Origin: Pogostemon cablin
Lineage: Eukaryota > Streptophyta > Magnoliopsida > Lamiales > Lamiaceae
Assembly (NCBI GenBank): GCA_023678885.1
Contig: CM043005.1
Location: 7,802,314-7,866,313 of the forward strand
DNA length: 64,000 bases
Reading direction: 5' to 3'
Part shown: in pieces, positions 9,482 to 22,668 of the stretch
Layout of the letters: every line of letters starts with the position of its first letter
Position numbering within the stretch: the stretch's first letter is position 1
Program-made: the position numbers and the translations under genes
The notes under the pieces: generated by a model
The model's input: only the letters and a program-made list of their open reading frames with translations
What the model was told of the DNA's origin: nothing
Database searches by the model: none

Positions 9482-10598
9482 TCAACAATATTATTTGTAA
9501 ATTATTGGTGATAAATTTGCAATACAAGTTGTGAATCTATGCGATTTGAAATAATATCATTATCCTATATAGATCTGTGTGATTGGAAACTGTTGAAAAT
9601 ATATTTGTATGGCTTGAGAATATATTGGTTATAAGGATCTGTGGGATCCAAGATGAAGTTGTTATTCCAAAAAGAAATCTGTGTGATCCAAGGTGAAGTG
9701 GTTATTCTATAAATGGATCTATGTGATTGAGGTGAAGTTATTTTAGAAGTGGATTTATGTGAATTGAAATTAAGTTGTTACTTTATTGTGATTAAATGTT
9801 GATATTGATATTGTAAATGGTTTATGATGCACATTTAATTGTTCTGGGTGCATACCATGCATAAACATGAAAAGTGTTTTCCTCAAAATTAATAAGATAC
9901 TAATGGTGTGTGCGGCCACTATATATGCATCTCTGTCAATGTTCGGAAAAATTATTCCCGACACTTTATTAGGGGTTTGGAAAAATCATCCCCAATACTC
10001 TGTCAGGGTTCAAAAAAAGTTATTCTCGGTGTTATATTCAGGGATCGGAATCGATCCGACACTAAGTGTGTCTATTGAGCTCATTTGGGGTGCATATCAT
10101 CAGTGTGTCGTGGGGATCCCGCAATGTGAACAGTTTTCAAAATAAAAGAGATCAACTAGAGAGATTAGGAAATAAGCGATAGAGAACTAAATGCAATTTC
10201 ATGCACTAACATGCATGATTTCTACTTACTGAGATTTTTGTCTCACTAGTTTATGCATTGTAGATGAGCCTGTTAATGATTTAGTTTGTGATGTGACTGT
10301 GCAAGCTGTGGAGCTCCTACAGGGTTTTGAGTGGATGTACATAGATGACGACCTGTTGGGCTAGGCCGTGGGTTTATTTTATTTCCGCTGATATTCTGTT
10401 ATGTAATATAATAAGTATTGTCACGAGTTTGTCTGGATTGAGGTGGTGTCAGAAATCAGTTACGTATGTTGAACTGTTGTGATGATTTTGGTTATAAATA
10501 TTTTATGTGGAAAAAAAATTTATATGCAGGTTTTTATAATGATGATGTTTATGTTAAATAGTATTTGAATTATAAGTTATGTAAGGTGGGTCGTGTTA
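9482..10598 (+). mobile_element. Gypsy LTR fragment, 1.1 kb (forward copy 2)
   Basis: Equivalent to 2531-3647. The LTR lacks its first 923 bp, including the TATA region and splice donor. Confidence 0.85.
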
Positions 10599-10601
10599 GA
10601 G

Positions 10602-10613
10602 TAGTATCAGAGC
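10602..10613 (+). other. Primer binding site variant (forward copy 2)
   Basis: TAGTATCAGAGC, the same one-base variant as at 3651. Confidence 0.8.
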
Positions 10614-10762
10614 ACGACTTGGGTCCTGCAGACTTTCTATGTACATGAGCTCATTCCTTGGGAGCGCAGCTTTGCGTGTAAGTGTTATTTTCATTCTGTG
10701 TTATTATGTGTCTTATAAATTATATTGGCCATGTGGTGTAGGAAGCGTAGTTAGTAGACAAA

Positions 10763-12216
10763 ATGGTAAGGGCTATAGGTGAAAGTTCTGAAGGGGATAG
10801 GACTACTGAGCAAGCAGCACCTCCTGAAGGGAATAATCATGATGTGGTGATTACTCGACTGATGGAATTGGTAGAGCGCTAGTCCCAACAGATACAACAA
10901 CTGATTCTGCAAAGAGATATGGGTGGACAACCAGATGGTAATGCAAATCAAGATAGACGTCAAGTAGAACGTGTGAAAATGGTTTGTGAGAGGTTTCGAA
11001 TACTGAGCCCTCTAATATTTGAGGATGCAGCAGACCCCACAGATGCAGAGGATTGGTTACGCATGGTGGAAAATATATTTCAATATAGTAGAATTCCAGA
11101 TGAGGACAGAGTGTTGTGTGCTTCTTTTATGTTACGAGGAAGTGCAGGCCACTGGAGGGATACCATTACAAGTATTGAGGACATCACGACTATGACCTGG
11201 GAAAAGTTTAAGGAGCTTTTCAGAAACAAGTACTTTACGGCACCAGTGAGAGCAATGAAGATGAACAAGTTTATACAACTGAAGCAAGACGGTATGTCAG
11301 TCACAGATTACTTTTGTAAGTTTGAACAGTTGTCGAGGTTTGCTGAACGTATGGTGAGTACGGAGGCACTAAAAGTGGAGAGATTTGTGGAAGGCTTAAG
11401 GCCTGAACTTTACAGAGATGTGAGTATGGCGGGACTGCATGGAGCAACATACTCACAAGTTGCAGAAAGGGCCCAAATTGCTGAGCAAGCGGAGATGAGG
11501 ATCAGACAAGCGCAGCCTATCAGAGTCAATTTCAGCAGAAACCAGTACAGCTGTTTGGGAGAGGTAATAAAAGACCGATGCTATTTCAGAGGTCGAAACC
11601 TAATGTTCGAGTGGAGCAAGGACAGAGACAAGGAGAATCAAACAAGCATCCCAAGTTCGATCAGGGTAAGGTGCCACCGGCGCCGCCACTACCTATATGT
11701 CATAATTATCTTAGATCACATGGTGGAGAGTGTCAAATTCCTCCTAGAACGTGTTACATATGCGGAGAGAAAGGACATGTGACTACTACTTATCCTAAGA
11801 AAGGAAAGAATGCACAGCAAGGAAGAGCTCCAGCTAGGGTGTATACTTTGACGTGGGAGGAGGCAGATGCGAATCCCTCAGTTGTCACGGGTAAGTTTTC
11901 TATTTTTGGTACTTCTACATATGTGTTATTTGATTCTGGAGCAACACATTCATTTGTATCCACTGAGTATGTGAGAAAGTTTGGTGGAACACCTAACTTG
12001 ATGGAAGCTAATTATGAGGTGATGATACCTTCTGGTGAATCAAAGCATACTAATCAACTTCTGTGAGATTGCGTTATTCCTATTGAAGGAAGACAACTCC
12101 TTACTAATTAAATTATGTTAAGTATGAATAATTATGATATCATATTGGGTATGGATTAGCTGTCAAGGTACGGTGCTACAATAGATTGTCAGAAAAAGAG
12201 TATCACTTTTCAGCCA
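10763..12216 (+). pseudogene. Ty3/Gypsy gag-protease, broken (forward copy 2)
   Basis: Carries the same lesions as the copy at 3812: early TAG, frameshift before the nucleocapsid, zinc knuckle with Tyr in place of the last Cys, and stops after the protease motif. No new lesion was seen, so the copies were multiplied after the damage. Confidence 0.9.
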
Positions 12217-14168
12217 TTGGGTGGAGAACCATTCACTTTTGTTGGGATCAAGAAGAATTTTAGATTTCCGATGATATCAGCAGCAAAAACACAGCGGTTG
12301 TTGGAAAGTGGTTGTGAGGGGTATATAGTGATTGTAATGAATGTTGAGGGGCAGCAATGTCCAGTTCTTGGTGATGTACCAGTAGTTCGGGAATATCTGG
12401 AGGTATTTCCAGATGATCTTCCAGGTTTGCCATCAGACCAGGAAATAGAGTTTGTTATTGAGATACAACTAGGAACGACCCCTATATCTAAAGCGCCATA
12501 CAGAATAGCACCAGCTGAACTAAAGGAATTGAAGATATACAGTTACAAGAGTTGCTAGACAAAGGATTCATCCAACCTAGTTTCTCACCTTGGGGAGCAC
12601 CAGTTCTGTTTGTTCAAAAGAAGGATGGCACATTGAGGATGTGCATTGATTATCGGGATCTCAACAAAGTTACGGTGAAGAATAAATATCCATTGCCTCG
12701 CATTGATGATCTGTTTGAGCAGCTACAGGGTGCAGCTATCTTTTCGAAGATTGATTTGCGGTCGGGGTATTATCAGTTGAAAATAAAGAAGGAGGATATC
12801 CCAAAGATTGCATTCAGTACAAAGTACGGGCACTATGAGTTCTTAGTGATGCTGTTTGGATTAACAAATGCTCCTGCAACATTTATGGATTTGATGAATA
12901 GAGTATTTCAGGAATTTCTCGATAAATTTGTGATTGTGTTTATCGATGATATTTTGATTTACTATAAGAATAAGGAGGATCATGCTCTACACTTGAAAAA
13001 GGTGTTAGAGATTCTGAAGGAGAGGCAGTTGTATACGAAGTTCAAGAAGTGTGAGTTTTGGTTAGACCGAGTTGTTTTCTTGGGACACGTGGTATCGGGA
13101 GAAGGAATTTCAGTGGATCCAGGTAAAGTAAAAGCAATCCATGATTGGCCACAACCCTCAAATCCCACTGAGGTTCGTAGCTTTCTTGGATTGGCGGGAT
13201 ATTATCGAAGGTTTGTTGAAGGATTTTCTAAGATTGCTTCACCATTAACACAGTTGACCAGGAAGAATGTGAAGTTCACATGGACGGAGGCATGTGAACA
13301 AAGTTTCCAAGAATTGAAGAGACGGTTGACATCAGCACCTATCTTAACTATTCCTACGGAGATAGAAAACTTCAAGGTTTACAATGATGCTTCAAAGAAT
13401 GATCTTGGTGTGTATTGATGCAGAATGGGAAAGTAATAGCGTATGCATCCAGACACTTAAGAAAGTATGAGAAGATTTACCCAACTCATGATTTAAAGTT
13501 AGCCGCAGTGGTGTTTGCACTCAAGATTTGAAGGCATTATCTGTATGGGGAACGTTGTGATATCTATACTGATCATAAGAGTTTGAAGTATTTTTTCACT
13601 CAGAAAGAGTTGAATATGAGGCAAAGAAGATGGTTGGAATTGGTGAAGGATTATGACTGTGTTATCAATTATCATCCGGAAAAAGCCAATGTGGTTGCTG
13701 ATGCATTGAGCCGAAAGACAATACAGAGTGTAGTTGCTATGACCATAAATCAGAAACCAGAGTTGCTTGATTTGCAAAGGATGGGTATAAAGATCATTAA
13801 GGAAGGATCGTTGGAAGCAAGGATGGCAGCTCTGACACTTCGACCAACTTTGATGGATAAGATTCGACAGGACCAACAGGAGGATAAGTTGTTTGACAAG
13901 ATAAAGAATGGTATCAGCTCTGAAAAGTCTTCTGACTTTCAATTAGGAGATGATGGCATGATTCGTTATGGAGGTCGATTATGTCTACCTGAAGTGGATG
14001 ACATTCGGAAAGAAGTGATGGCGGAAGCTCATTCAACACCGTACTCTGTACATCCAGGAGCTACTAAGATGTATAGAGATTTGAAGTCACATTATTGGTG
14101 GCCAGGGATGAAGAGAGATGTTGCTCGATATGTGGAGCAATGTTTGACTTGTCAACAAGTCAAAGCCG
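12217..14168 (+). pseudogene. Ty3/Gypsy RT-RNase H-integrase start, broken (forward copy 2)
   Basis: Same frameshift at the RT N-terminus, same broken RNase H and same cut inside integrase as the copy at 5266. The FIDDILIY motif of RT is intact (about 12940-12963). Confidence 0.9.
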
Positions 14169-14176
14169 AACTTTGC

Positions 14177-15553
14177 ATCATAATTATTCATACTTAACAT
14201 AATTAAAATAGTAAGGAGTTGTCTTCCTTCAATAGGAATAACACAATCTCGCAGAAGTTGATTAGTATACTTTGATTCACCAGAAGGTATCATCACCTCA
14301 TAATTAGTTTCTATCAAGTTAGGTGTTCCACCCAACTTCCTCACATACTCAGTGGATACAAATGAATGTGTTACTCCAGAATCAAATAACACATATGTAG
14401 AAGTGCCAAAAATAGAAAACTTACCCGTGACAACTGAGGGATTCCCATCTGCCTCCTTCCGCGTCAAAGTATACACCCTAGCTGGAGCTCTTCCTTGCTG
14501 TGTCTGCTTCCCTTTCTTAGGACAAGCAGTAGTCACATGTCCTTTCTCCCCGCTTGTGTAACACGTTCTAGGAGGAATTTGACACTCTTCACCATGTGAT
14601 CTAAGACAATTAGGACATATAGGTAGTGGCGGCGCCGGTGGCACCTTACCCTGATCGAACTCGGGACGCTTGTTTGGTTCTCCTTGTCTCTATCCTTGCT
14701 CCACTCGAACATTAGGTTTCGACCTATGAAATGGCATCGGTCTTTTATTATCCCTCCCAAACTGCTGCATTGGTTTCTGCTGAAATTAACGTCTGATAGC
14801 CTGCACTTGTCTGATCCTCATCTCCGCTTGCTCAGCAATTTGGGCCCTTTCTGCAACTTGTGAGTATGTTGCTCCATACAGTCCCGCCATACTCACATCT
14901 CTGTAAAGTTCAGGCCTTAAGCCTTCCACAAATCTCTCCACTTTCAGTGCCTCCGTACTCACCATACGTTCAGCAAACCTCGAGAACTGTTCAAACTTAC
15001 AAAAGTAATCTGTGACTGACATACCGTCTTGCTTCAGTTGTATAAACTTGTTCATCTTCATTGCTCTCATTGGTGCCGCAAAGTACTTGTTTCTGAAAAG
15101 CTCCTTAAACCTTTCCCAGGTCATAGTCGTGACGTCCTCAATACTTTTAATGGTATTCCACCAGTGGCCTGCACTTCCTCGTAACATGAAAGAAGCACAC
15201 AACACTCTGTCCTCATCTGAAATTCTACTATATTGAAATATATTTTCCACCGTGCATAACCAATCCTCTGCATCTGTGGGGTCTGCTGCATCCTCAAATA
15301 TTGGAGGGCTCAGCTTTCGAAACCTCTCACAAACCATTTTCACACGTTCTACTTGACGTCTATCTTGATTTGCATTACCATCTGGTTATTTACCAATATC
15401 TTTTTGCTGAATTAGTTTTTGTATCTGTTGGGACTAGCGCTCTACCAATTCCATCAGTCGAGTAATCACCACATCACGATTATTCCCTTCAGGAGGTGCT
15501 GCTTGCTTAGCAGTCCTATCCCCTTCAGAACTTTCACCTGTAGCCCTTACCAT
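14177..15553 (-). pseudogene. Ty3/Gypsy gag-protease, broken (reverse copy 2)
   Basis: As the copy at 7226-8602, with one extra Leu to Phe change in gag (near 14985). Same DSGVTHS protease motif and defective zinc knuckle. Confidence 0.9.
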
Positions 15554-15702
15554 TTTGTCTACTAACTACGCTTCCTACACCACATGGCCAATATAATTTA
15601 TAAGACACATAACAATACAGAATGAAAATAACACTTACACGCAAAGCTGCGCTCCCAAGGAATGAGCTCCTGTACATAGACAGTCTGCAGGACCCAAGTC
15701 GT

Positions 15703-15714
15703 GCTCTGATACCA
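15703..15714 (-). other. Primer binding site, canonical (reverse copy 2)
   Basis: Reverse complement TGGTATCAGAGC. Confidence 0.85.
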
Positions 15715-15717
15715 CTC

Positions 15718-16430
15718 TGACACGACCCACCTTACATAACTTATAATTCAAATACTATTTAACATAAACATCATCATTATAAAAACCTGCATATAAATTT
15801 TTTTTCCACATAAAATATTTATAACCAAAATCATCACACCAGTTCAACAAACGTAACTGATTTCTGACACCACCTCAATCCAGACAAACTCGTGACAATA
15901 CTTATTATATTATATAACAGAATATCAGTGGAAACAAAATAAACCCATGGCCTAGCCCAACAGGTCGTCATCTATGTACATCCGCTCAAAACCCTGTAGG
16001 AGCTTCACAGCTTGCACAGTCACATCACAAACTCAATCATCAACAGGCTCACCTATATTGCATAAACTAGTGAGACAAAAATCTCAGTAAGTAGAAATCA
16101 TGCATGTTAGTGCATGAAATTGCATTTAGTTCTCTATCGTCTATTTCCTAATCCCTCTAGTTGATCTCTTTTATTTTGAAAACTGTTCACGTTGCGGGAT
16201 CCCCACGACACACTGATGATATGCACCCCAAATGAGCTCAATAGACACACTTAGTGTCGGATCGATTCCGACCCCTGAATATAACACGGAGAATGATTTT
16301 TTTCGAACCCTGACAGAGTGTTGGGGATGATTTTTCTGACCCCCTAATAAAGTGTCGGGAATAATTTTTTCGAACCCTGACAGAGATGCATATATAGTGT
16401 CCGCACACACCATTAGTATCTTATTAATTT
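15718..16430 (-). mobile_element. Gypsy LTR fragment, 713 bp (reverse copy 2)
   Basis: Same 713-bp 3' LTR piece as at 8767, ending at the same boundary. Confidence 0.85.
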
Positions 16431-16432
16431 TT

Positions 16433-17549
16433 TCAACAATATTATTTGTAAATTATTGGTGATAAATTTGCAATACAAGTTGTGAATCTATGCGATTTGA
16501 AATAATATCATTATCCTATATAGATCTGTGTGATTGGAAACTGTTGAAAATATATTTGTATGGCTTGAGAATATATTGGTTATAAGGATCTGTGGGATCC
16601 AAGATGAAGTTGTTATTCCAAAAAGAAATCTGTGTGATCCAAGGTGAAGTGGTTATTCTATAAATGGATCTATGTGATTGAGGTGAAGTTATTTTAGAAG
16701 TGGATTTATGTGAATTGAAATTAAGTTGTTACTTTATTGTGATTAAATGTTGATATTGATATTGTAAATGGTTTATGATGCACATTTAATTGTTCTGGGT
16801 GCATACCATGCATAAACATGAAAAGTGTTTTCCTCAAAATTAATAAGATACTAATGGTGTGTGCGGCCACTATATATGCATCTCTGTCAATGTTCGGAAA
16901 AATTATTCCCGACACTTTATTAGGGGTTTGGAAAAATCATCCCCAATACTCTGTCAGGGTTCAAAAAAAGTTATTCTCGGTGTTATATTCAGGGATCGGA
17001 ATCGATCCGACACTAAGTGTGTCTATTGAGCTCATTTGGGGTGCATATCATCAGTGTGTCGTGGGGATCCCGCAATGTGAACAGTTTTCAAAATAAAAGA
17101 GATCAACTAGAGAGATTAGGAAATAAGCGATAGAGAACTAAATGCAATTTCATGCACTAACATGCATGATTTCTACTTACTGAGATTTTTGTCTCACTAG
17201 TTTATGCATTGTAGATGAGCCTGTTAATGATTTAGTTTGTGATGTGACTGTGCAAGCTGTGGAGCTCCTACAGGGTTTTGAGTGGATGTACATAGATGAC
17301 GACCTGTTGGGCTAGGCCGTGGGTTTATTTTATTTCCGCTGATATTCTGTTATGTAATATAATAAGTATTGTCACGAGTTTGTCTGGATTGAGGTGGTGT
17401 CAGAAATCAGTTACGTATGTTGAACTGTTGTGATGATTTTGGTTATAAATATTTTATGTGGAAAAAAAATTTATATGCAGGTTTTTATAATGATGATGTT
17501 TATGTTAAATAGTATTTGAATTATAAGTTATGTAAGGTGGGTCGTGTTA
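16433..17549 (+). mobile_element. Gypsy LTR fragment, 1.1 kb (forward copy 3)
   Basis: Equivalent to 2531-3647, as in copy 2; lacks the promoter half. Confidence 0.85.
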
Positions 17550-17552
17550 GAG

Positions 17553-17564
17553 TAGTATCAGAGC
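17553..17564 (+). other. Primer binding site variant (forward copy 3)
   Basis: TAGTATCAGAGC, as in the other forward copies. Confidence 0.8.
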
Positions 17565-17713
17565 ACGACTTGGGTCCTGCAGACTTTCTATGTACATGAG
17601 CTCATTCCTTGGGAGCGCAGCTTTGCGTGTAAGTGTTATTTTCATTCTGTGTTATTATGTGTCTTATAAATTATATTGGCCATGTGGTGTAGGAAGCGTA
17701 GTTAGTAGACAAA

Positions 17714-19167
17714 ATGGTAAGGGCTATAGGTGAAAGTTCTGAAGGGGATAGGACTACTGAGCAAGCAGCACCTCCTGAAGGGAATAATCATGATGTGGTG
17801 ATTACTCGACTGATGGAATTGGTAGAGCGCTAGTCCCAACAGATACAACAACTGATTCTGCAAAGAGATATGGGTGGACAACCAGATGGTAATGCAAATC
17901 AAGATAGACGTCAAGTAGAACGTGTGAAAATGGTTTGTGAGAGGTTTCGAATACTGAGCCCTCTAATATTTGAGGATGCAGCAGACCCCACAGATGCAGA
18001 GGATTGGTTACGCATGGTGGAAAATATATTTCAATATAGTAGAATTCCAGATGAGGACAGAGTGTTGTGTGCTTCTTTTATGTTACGAGGAAGTGCAGGC
18101 CACTGGAGGGATACCATTACAAGTATTGAGGACATCACGACTATGACCTGGGAAAAGTTTAAGGAGCTTTTCAGAAACAAGTACTTTACGGCACCAGTGA
18201 GAGCAATGAAGATGAACAAGTTTATACAACTGAAGCAAGACGGTATGTCAGTCACAGATTACTTTTGTAAGTTTGAACAGTTGTCGAGGTTTGCTGAACG
18301 TATGGTGAGTACGGAGGCACTAAAAGTGGAGAGATTTGTGGAAGGCTTAAGGCCTGAACTTTACAGAGATGTGAGTATGGCGGGACTGCATGGAGCAACA
18401 TACTCACAAGTTGCAGAAAGGGCCCAAATTGCTGAGCAAGCGGAGATGAGGATCAGACAAGCGCAGCCTATCAGAGTCAATTTCAGCAGAAACCAGTACA
18501 GCTGTTTGGGAGAGGTAATAAAAGACCGATGCTATTTCAGAGGTCGAAACCTAATGTTCGAGTGGAGCAAGGACAGAGACAAGGAGAATCAAACAAGCAT
18601 CCCAAGTTCGATCAGGGTAAGGTGCCACCGGCGCCGCCACTACCTATATGTCATAATTATCTTAGATCACATGGTGGAGAGTGTCAAATTCCTCCTAGAA
18701 CGTGTTACATATGCGGAGAGAAAGGACATGTGACTACTACTTATCCTAAGAAAGGAAAGAATGCACAGCAAGGAAGAGCTCCAGCTAGGGTGTATACTTT
18801 GACGTGGGAGGAGGCAGATGCGAATCCCTCAGTTGTCACGGGTAAGTTTTCTATTTTTGGTACTTCTACATATGTGTTATTTGATTCTGGAGCAACACAT
18901 TCATTTGTATCCACTGAGTATGTGAGAAAGTTTGGTGGAACACCTAACTTGATGGAAGCTAATTATGAGGTGATGATACCTTCTGGTGAATCAAAGCATA
19001 CTAATCAACTTCTGTGAGATTGCGTTATTCCTATTGAAGGAAGACAACTCCTTACTAATTAAATTATGTTAAGTATGAATAATTATGATATCATATTGGG
19101 TATGGATTAGCTGTCAAGGTACGGTGCTACAATAGATTGTCAGAAAAAGAGTATCACTTTTCAGCCA
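17714..19167 (+). pseudogene. Ty3/Gypsy gag-protease, broken (forward copy 3)
   Basis: Identical set of lesions to the copies at 3812 and 10763; I saw no difference in translation. Confidence 0.9.
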
Positions 19168-21119
19168 TTGGGTGGAGAACCATTCACTTTTGTTGGGATC
19201 AAGAAGAATTTTAGATTTCCGATGATATCAGCAGCAAAAACACAGCGGTTGTTGGAAAGTGGTTGTGAGGGGTATATAGTGATTGTAATGAATGTTGAGG
19301 GGCAGCAATGTCCAGTTCTTGGTGATGTACCAGTAGTTCGGGAATATCTGGAGGTATTTCCAGATGATCTTCCAGGTTTGCCATCAGACCAGGAAATAGA
19401 GTTTGTTATTGAGATACAACTAGGAACGACCCCTATATCTAAAGCGCCATACAGAATAGCACCAGCTGAACTAAAGGAATTGAAGATATACAGTTACAAG
19501 AGTTGCTAGACAAAGGATTCATCCAACCTAGTTTCTCACCTTGGGGAGCACCAGTTCTGTTTGTTCAAAAGAAGGATGGCACATTGAGGATGTGCATTGA
19601 TTATCGGGATCTCAACAAAGTTACGGTGAAGAATAAATATCCATTGCCTCGCATTGATGATCTGTTTGAGCAGCTACAGGGTGCAGCTATCTTTTCGAAG
19701 ATTGATTTGCGGTCGGGGTATTATCAGTTGAAAATAAAGAAGGAGGATATCCCAAAGATTGCATTCAGTACAAAGTACGGGCACTATGAGTTCTTAGTGA
19801 TGCTGTTTGGATTAACAAATGCTCCTGCAACATTTATGGATTTGATGAATAGAGTATTTCAGGAATTTCTCGATAAATTTGTGATTGTGTTTATCGATGA
19901 TATTTTGATTTACTATAAGAATAAGGAGGATCATGCTCTACACTTGAAAAAGGTGTTAGAGATTCTGAAGGAGAGGCAGTTGTATACGAAGTTCAAGAAG
20001 TGTGAGTTTTGGTTAGACCGAGTTGTTTTCTTGGGACACGTGGTATCGGGAGAAGGAATTTCAGTGGATCCAGGTAAAGTAAAAGCAATCCATGATTGGC
20101 CACAACCCTCAAATCCCACTGAGGTTCGTAGCTTTCTTGGATTGGCGGGATATTATCGAAGGTTTGTTGAAGGATTTTCTAAGATTGCTTCACCATTAAC
20201 ACAGTTGACCAGGAAGAATGTGAAGTTCACATGGACGGAGGCATGTGAACAAAGTTTCCAAGAATTGAAGAGACGGTTGACATCAGCACCTATCTTAACT
20301 ATTCCTACGGAGATAGAAAACTTCAAGGTTTACAATGATGCTTCAAAGAATGATCTTGGTGTGTATTGATGCAGAATGGGAAAGTAATAGCGTATGCATC
20401 CAGACACTTAAGAAAGTATGAGAAGATTTACCCAACTCATGATTTAAAGTTAGCCGCAGTGGTGTTTGCACTCAAGATTTGAAGGCATTATCTGTATGGG
20501 GAACGTTGTGATATCTATACTGATCATAAGAGTTTGAAGTATTTTTTCACTCAGAAAGAGTTGAATATGAGGCAAAGAAGATGGTTGGAATTGGTGAAGG
20601 ATTATGACTGTGTTATCAATTATCATCCGGAAAAAGCCAATGTGGTTGCTGATGCATTGAGCCGAAAGACAATACAGAGTGTAGTTGCTATGACCATAAA
20701 TCAGAAACCAGAGTTGCTTGATTTGCAAAGGATGGGTATAAAGATCATTAAGGAAGGATCGTTGGAAGCAAGGATGGCAGCTCTGACACTTCGACCAACT
20801 TTGATGGATAAGATTCGACAGGACCAACAGGAGGATAAGTTGTTTGACAAGATAAAGAATGGTATCAGCTCTGAAAAGTCTTCTGACTTTCAATTAGGAG
20901 ATGATGGCATGATTCGTTATGGAGGTCGATTATGTCTACCTGAAGTGGATGACATTCGGAAAGAAGTGATGGCGGAAGCTCATTCAACACCGTACTCTAT
21001 ACATCCAGGAGCTACTAAGATGTATAGAGATTTGAAGTCACATTATTGGTGGCCAGGGATGAAGAGAGATGTTGCTCGATATGTGGAGCAATGTTTGACT
21101 TGTCAACAAGTCAAAGCCG
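19168..21119 (+). pseudogene. Ty3/Gypsy RT-RNase H-integrase start, broken (forward copy 3)
   Basis: Same structure as 5266-7217, with one Val to Ile change in the integrase zinc-binding region (near 20999). Cut at the same integrase position and joined to the reverse copy. Confidence 0.9.
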
Positions 21120-21127
21120 AACTTTGC

Positions 21128-22504
21128 ATCATAATTATTCATACTTAACATAATTAAAATAGTAAGGAGTTGTCTTCCTTCAATAGGAATAACACAATCT
21201 CGCAGAAGTTGATTAGTATACTTTGATTCACCAGAAGGTATCATCACCTCATAATTAGTTTCTATCAAGTTAGGTGTTCCACCCAACTTCCTCACATACT
21301 CAGTGGATACAAATGAATGTGTTACTCCAGAATCAAATAACACATATGTAGAAGTGCCAAAAATAGAAAACTTACCCGTGACAACTGAGGGATTCCCATC
21401 TGCCTCCTTCCGCGTCAAAGTATACACCCTAGCTGGAGCTCTTCCTTGCTGTGTCTGCTTCCCTTTCTTAGGACAAGCAGTAGTCACATGTCCTTTCTCC
21501 CCGCTTGTGTAACACGTTCTAGGAGGAATTTGACACTCTTCACCATGTGATCTAAGACAATTAGGACATATAGGTAGTGGCGGCGCCGGTGGCACCTTAC
21601 CTTGATCGAACTCGGGACGCTTGTTTGGTTCTCCTTGTCTCTATCCTTGCTCCACTCGAACATTAGGTTTCGACCTATGAAATGGCATCGGTCTTTTATT
21701 ATCCCTCCCAAACTGCTGCATTGGTTTCTGCTGAAATTAACGTCTGATAGCCTGCACTTGTCTGATCCTCATCTCCGCTTGCTCAGCAATTTGGGCCCTT
21801 TCTGCAACTTGTGAGTATGTTGCTCCATACAGTCCCGCCATACTCACATCTCTGTAAAGTTCAGGCCTTAAGCCTTCCACAAATCTCTCCACTTTCAGTG
21901 CCTCCGTACTCACCATACGTTCAGCAAACCTCGACAACTGTTCAAACTTACAAAAGTAATCTGTGACTGACATACCGTCTTGCTTCAGTTGTATAAACTT
22001 GTTCATCTTCATTGCTCTCATTGGTGCCGCAAAGTACTTGTTTCTGAAAAGCTCCTTAAACCTTTCCCAGGTCATAGTCGTGACGTCCTCAATACTTTTA
22101 ATGGTATTCCACCAGTGGCCTGCACTTCCTCGTAACATGAAAGAAGCACACAACACTCTGTCCTCATCTGAAATTCTACTATATTGAAATATATTTTCCA
22201 CCGTGCATAACCAATCCTCTGCATCTGTGGGGTCTGCTGCATCCTCAAATATTGGAGGGCTCAGCTTTCGAAACCTCTCACAAACCATTTTCACACGTTC
22301 TACTTGACGTCTATCTTGATTTGCATTACCATCTGGTTATTTACCAATATCTTTTTGCTGAATTAGTTTTTGTATCTGTTGGGACTAGCGCTCTACCAAT
22401 TCCATCAGTCGAGTAATCACCACATCACGATTATTCCCTTCAGGAGGTGCTGCTTGCTTAGCAGTCCTATCCCCTTCAGAACTTTCACCTGTAGCCCTTA
22501 CCAT
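21128..22504 (-). pseudogene. Ty3/Gypsy gag-protease, broken (reverse copy 3)
   Basis: As the copies at 7226 and 14177. This one is continuous with a full-length LTR to its right, so it is the least truncated reverse copy. Confidence 0.9.
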
Positions 22505-22653
22505 TTTGTCTACTAACTACGCTTCCTACACCACATGGCCAATATAATTTATAAGACACATAACAATACAGAATGAAAATAACACTTACACGCAAAGCTG
22601 CGCTCCCAAGGAATGAGCTCCTGTACATAGACAGTCTGCAGGACCCAAGTCGT

Positions 22654-22665
22654 GCTCTGATACCA
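22654..22665 (-). other. Primer binding site, canonical (reverse copy 3)
   Basis: Reverse complement TGGTATCAGAGC, 3 bp from the LTR end at 22669. Confidence 0.85.
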
Positions 22666-22668
22666 CTC

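Larger units (their letters stand above)
9482..16432. repeat. Tandem unit 2 of 3 (6,951 bp)
   Basis: Second copy of the inverted-dimer unit. Differences noticed from unit 1: C to G near 14985 (Leu to Phe in reverse gag) and T to C near 15680. Both internal junctions are identical to those of unit 1. Confidence 0.9.
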
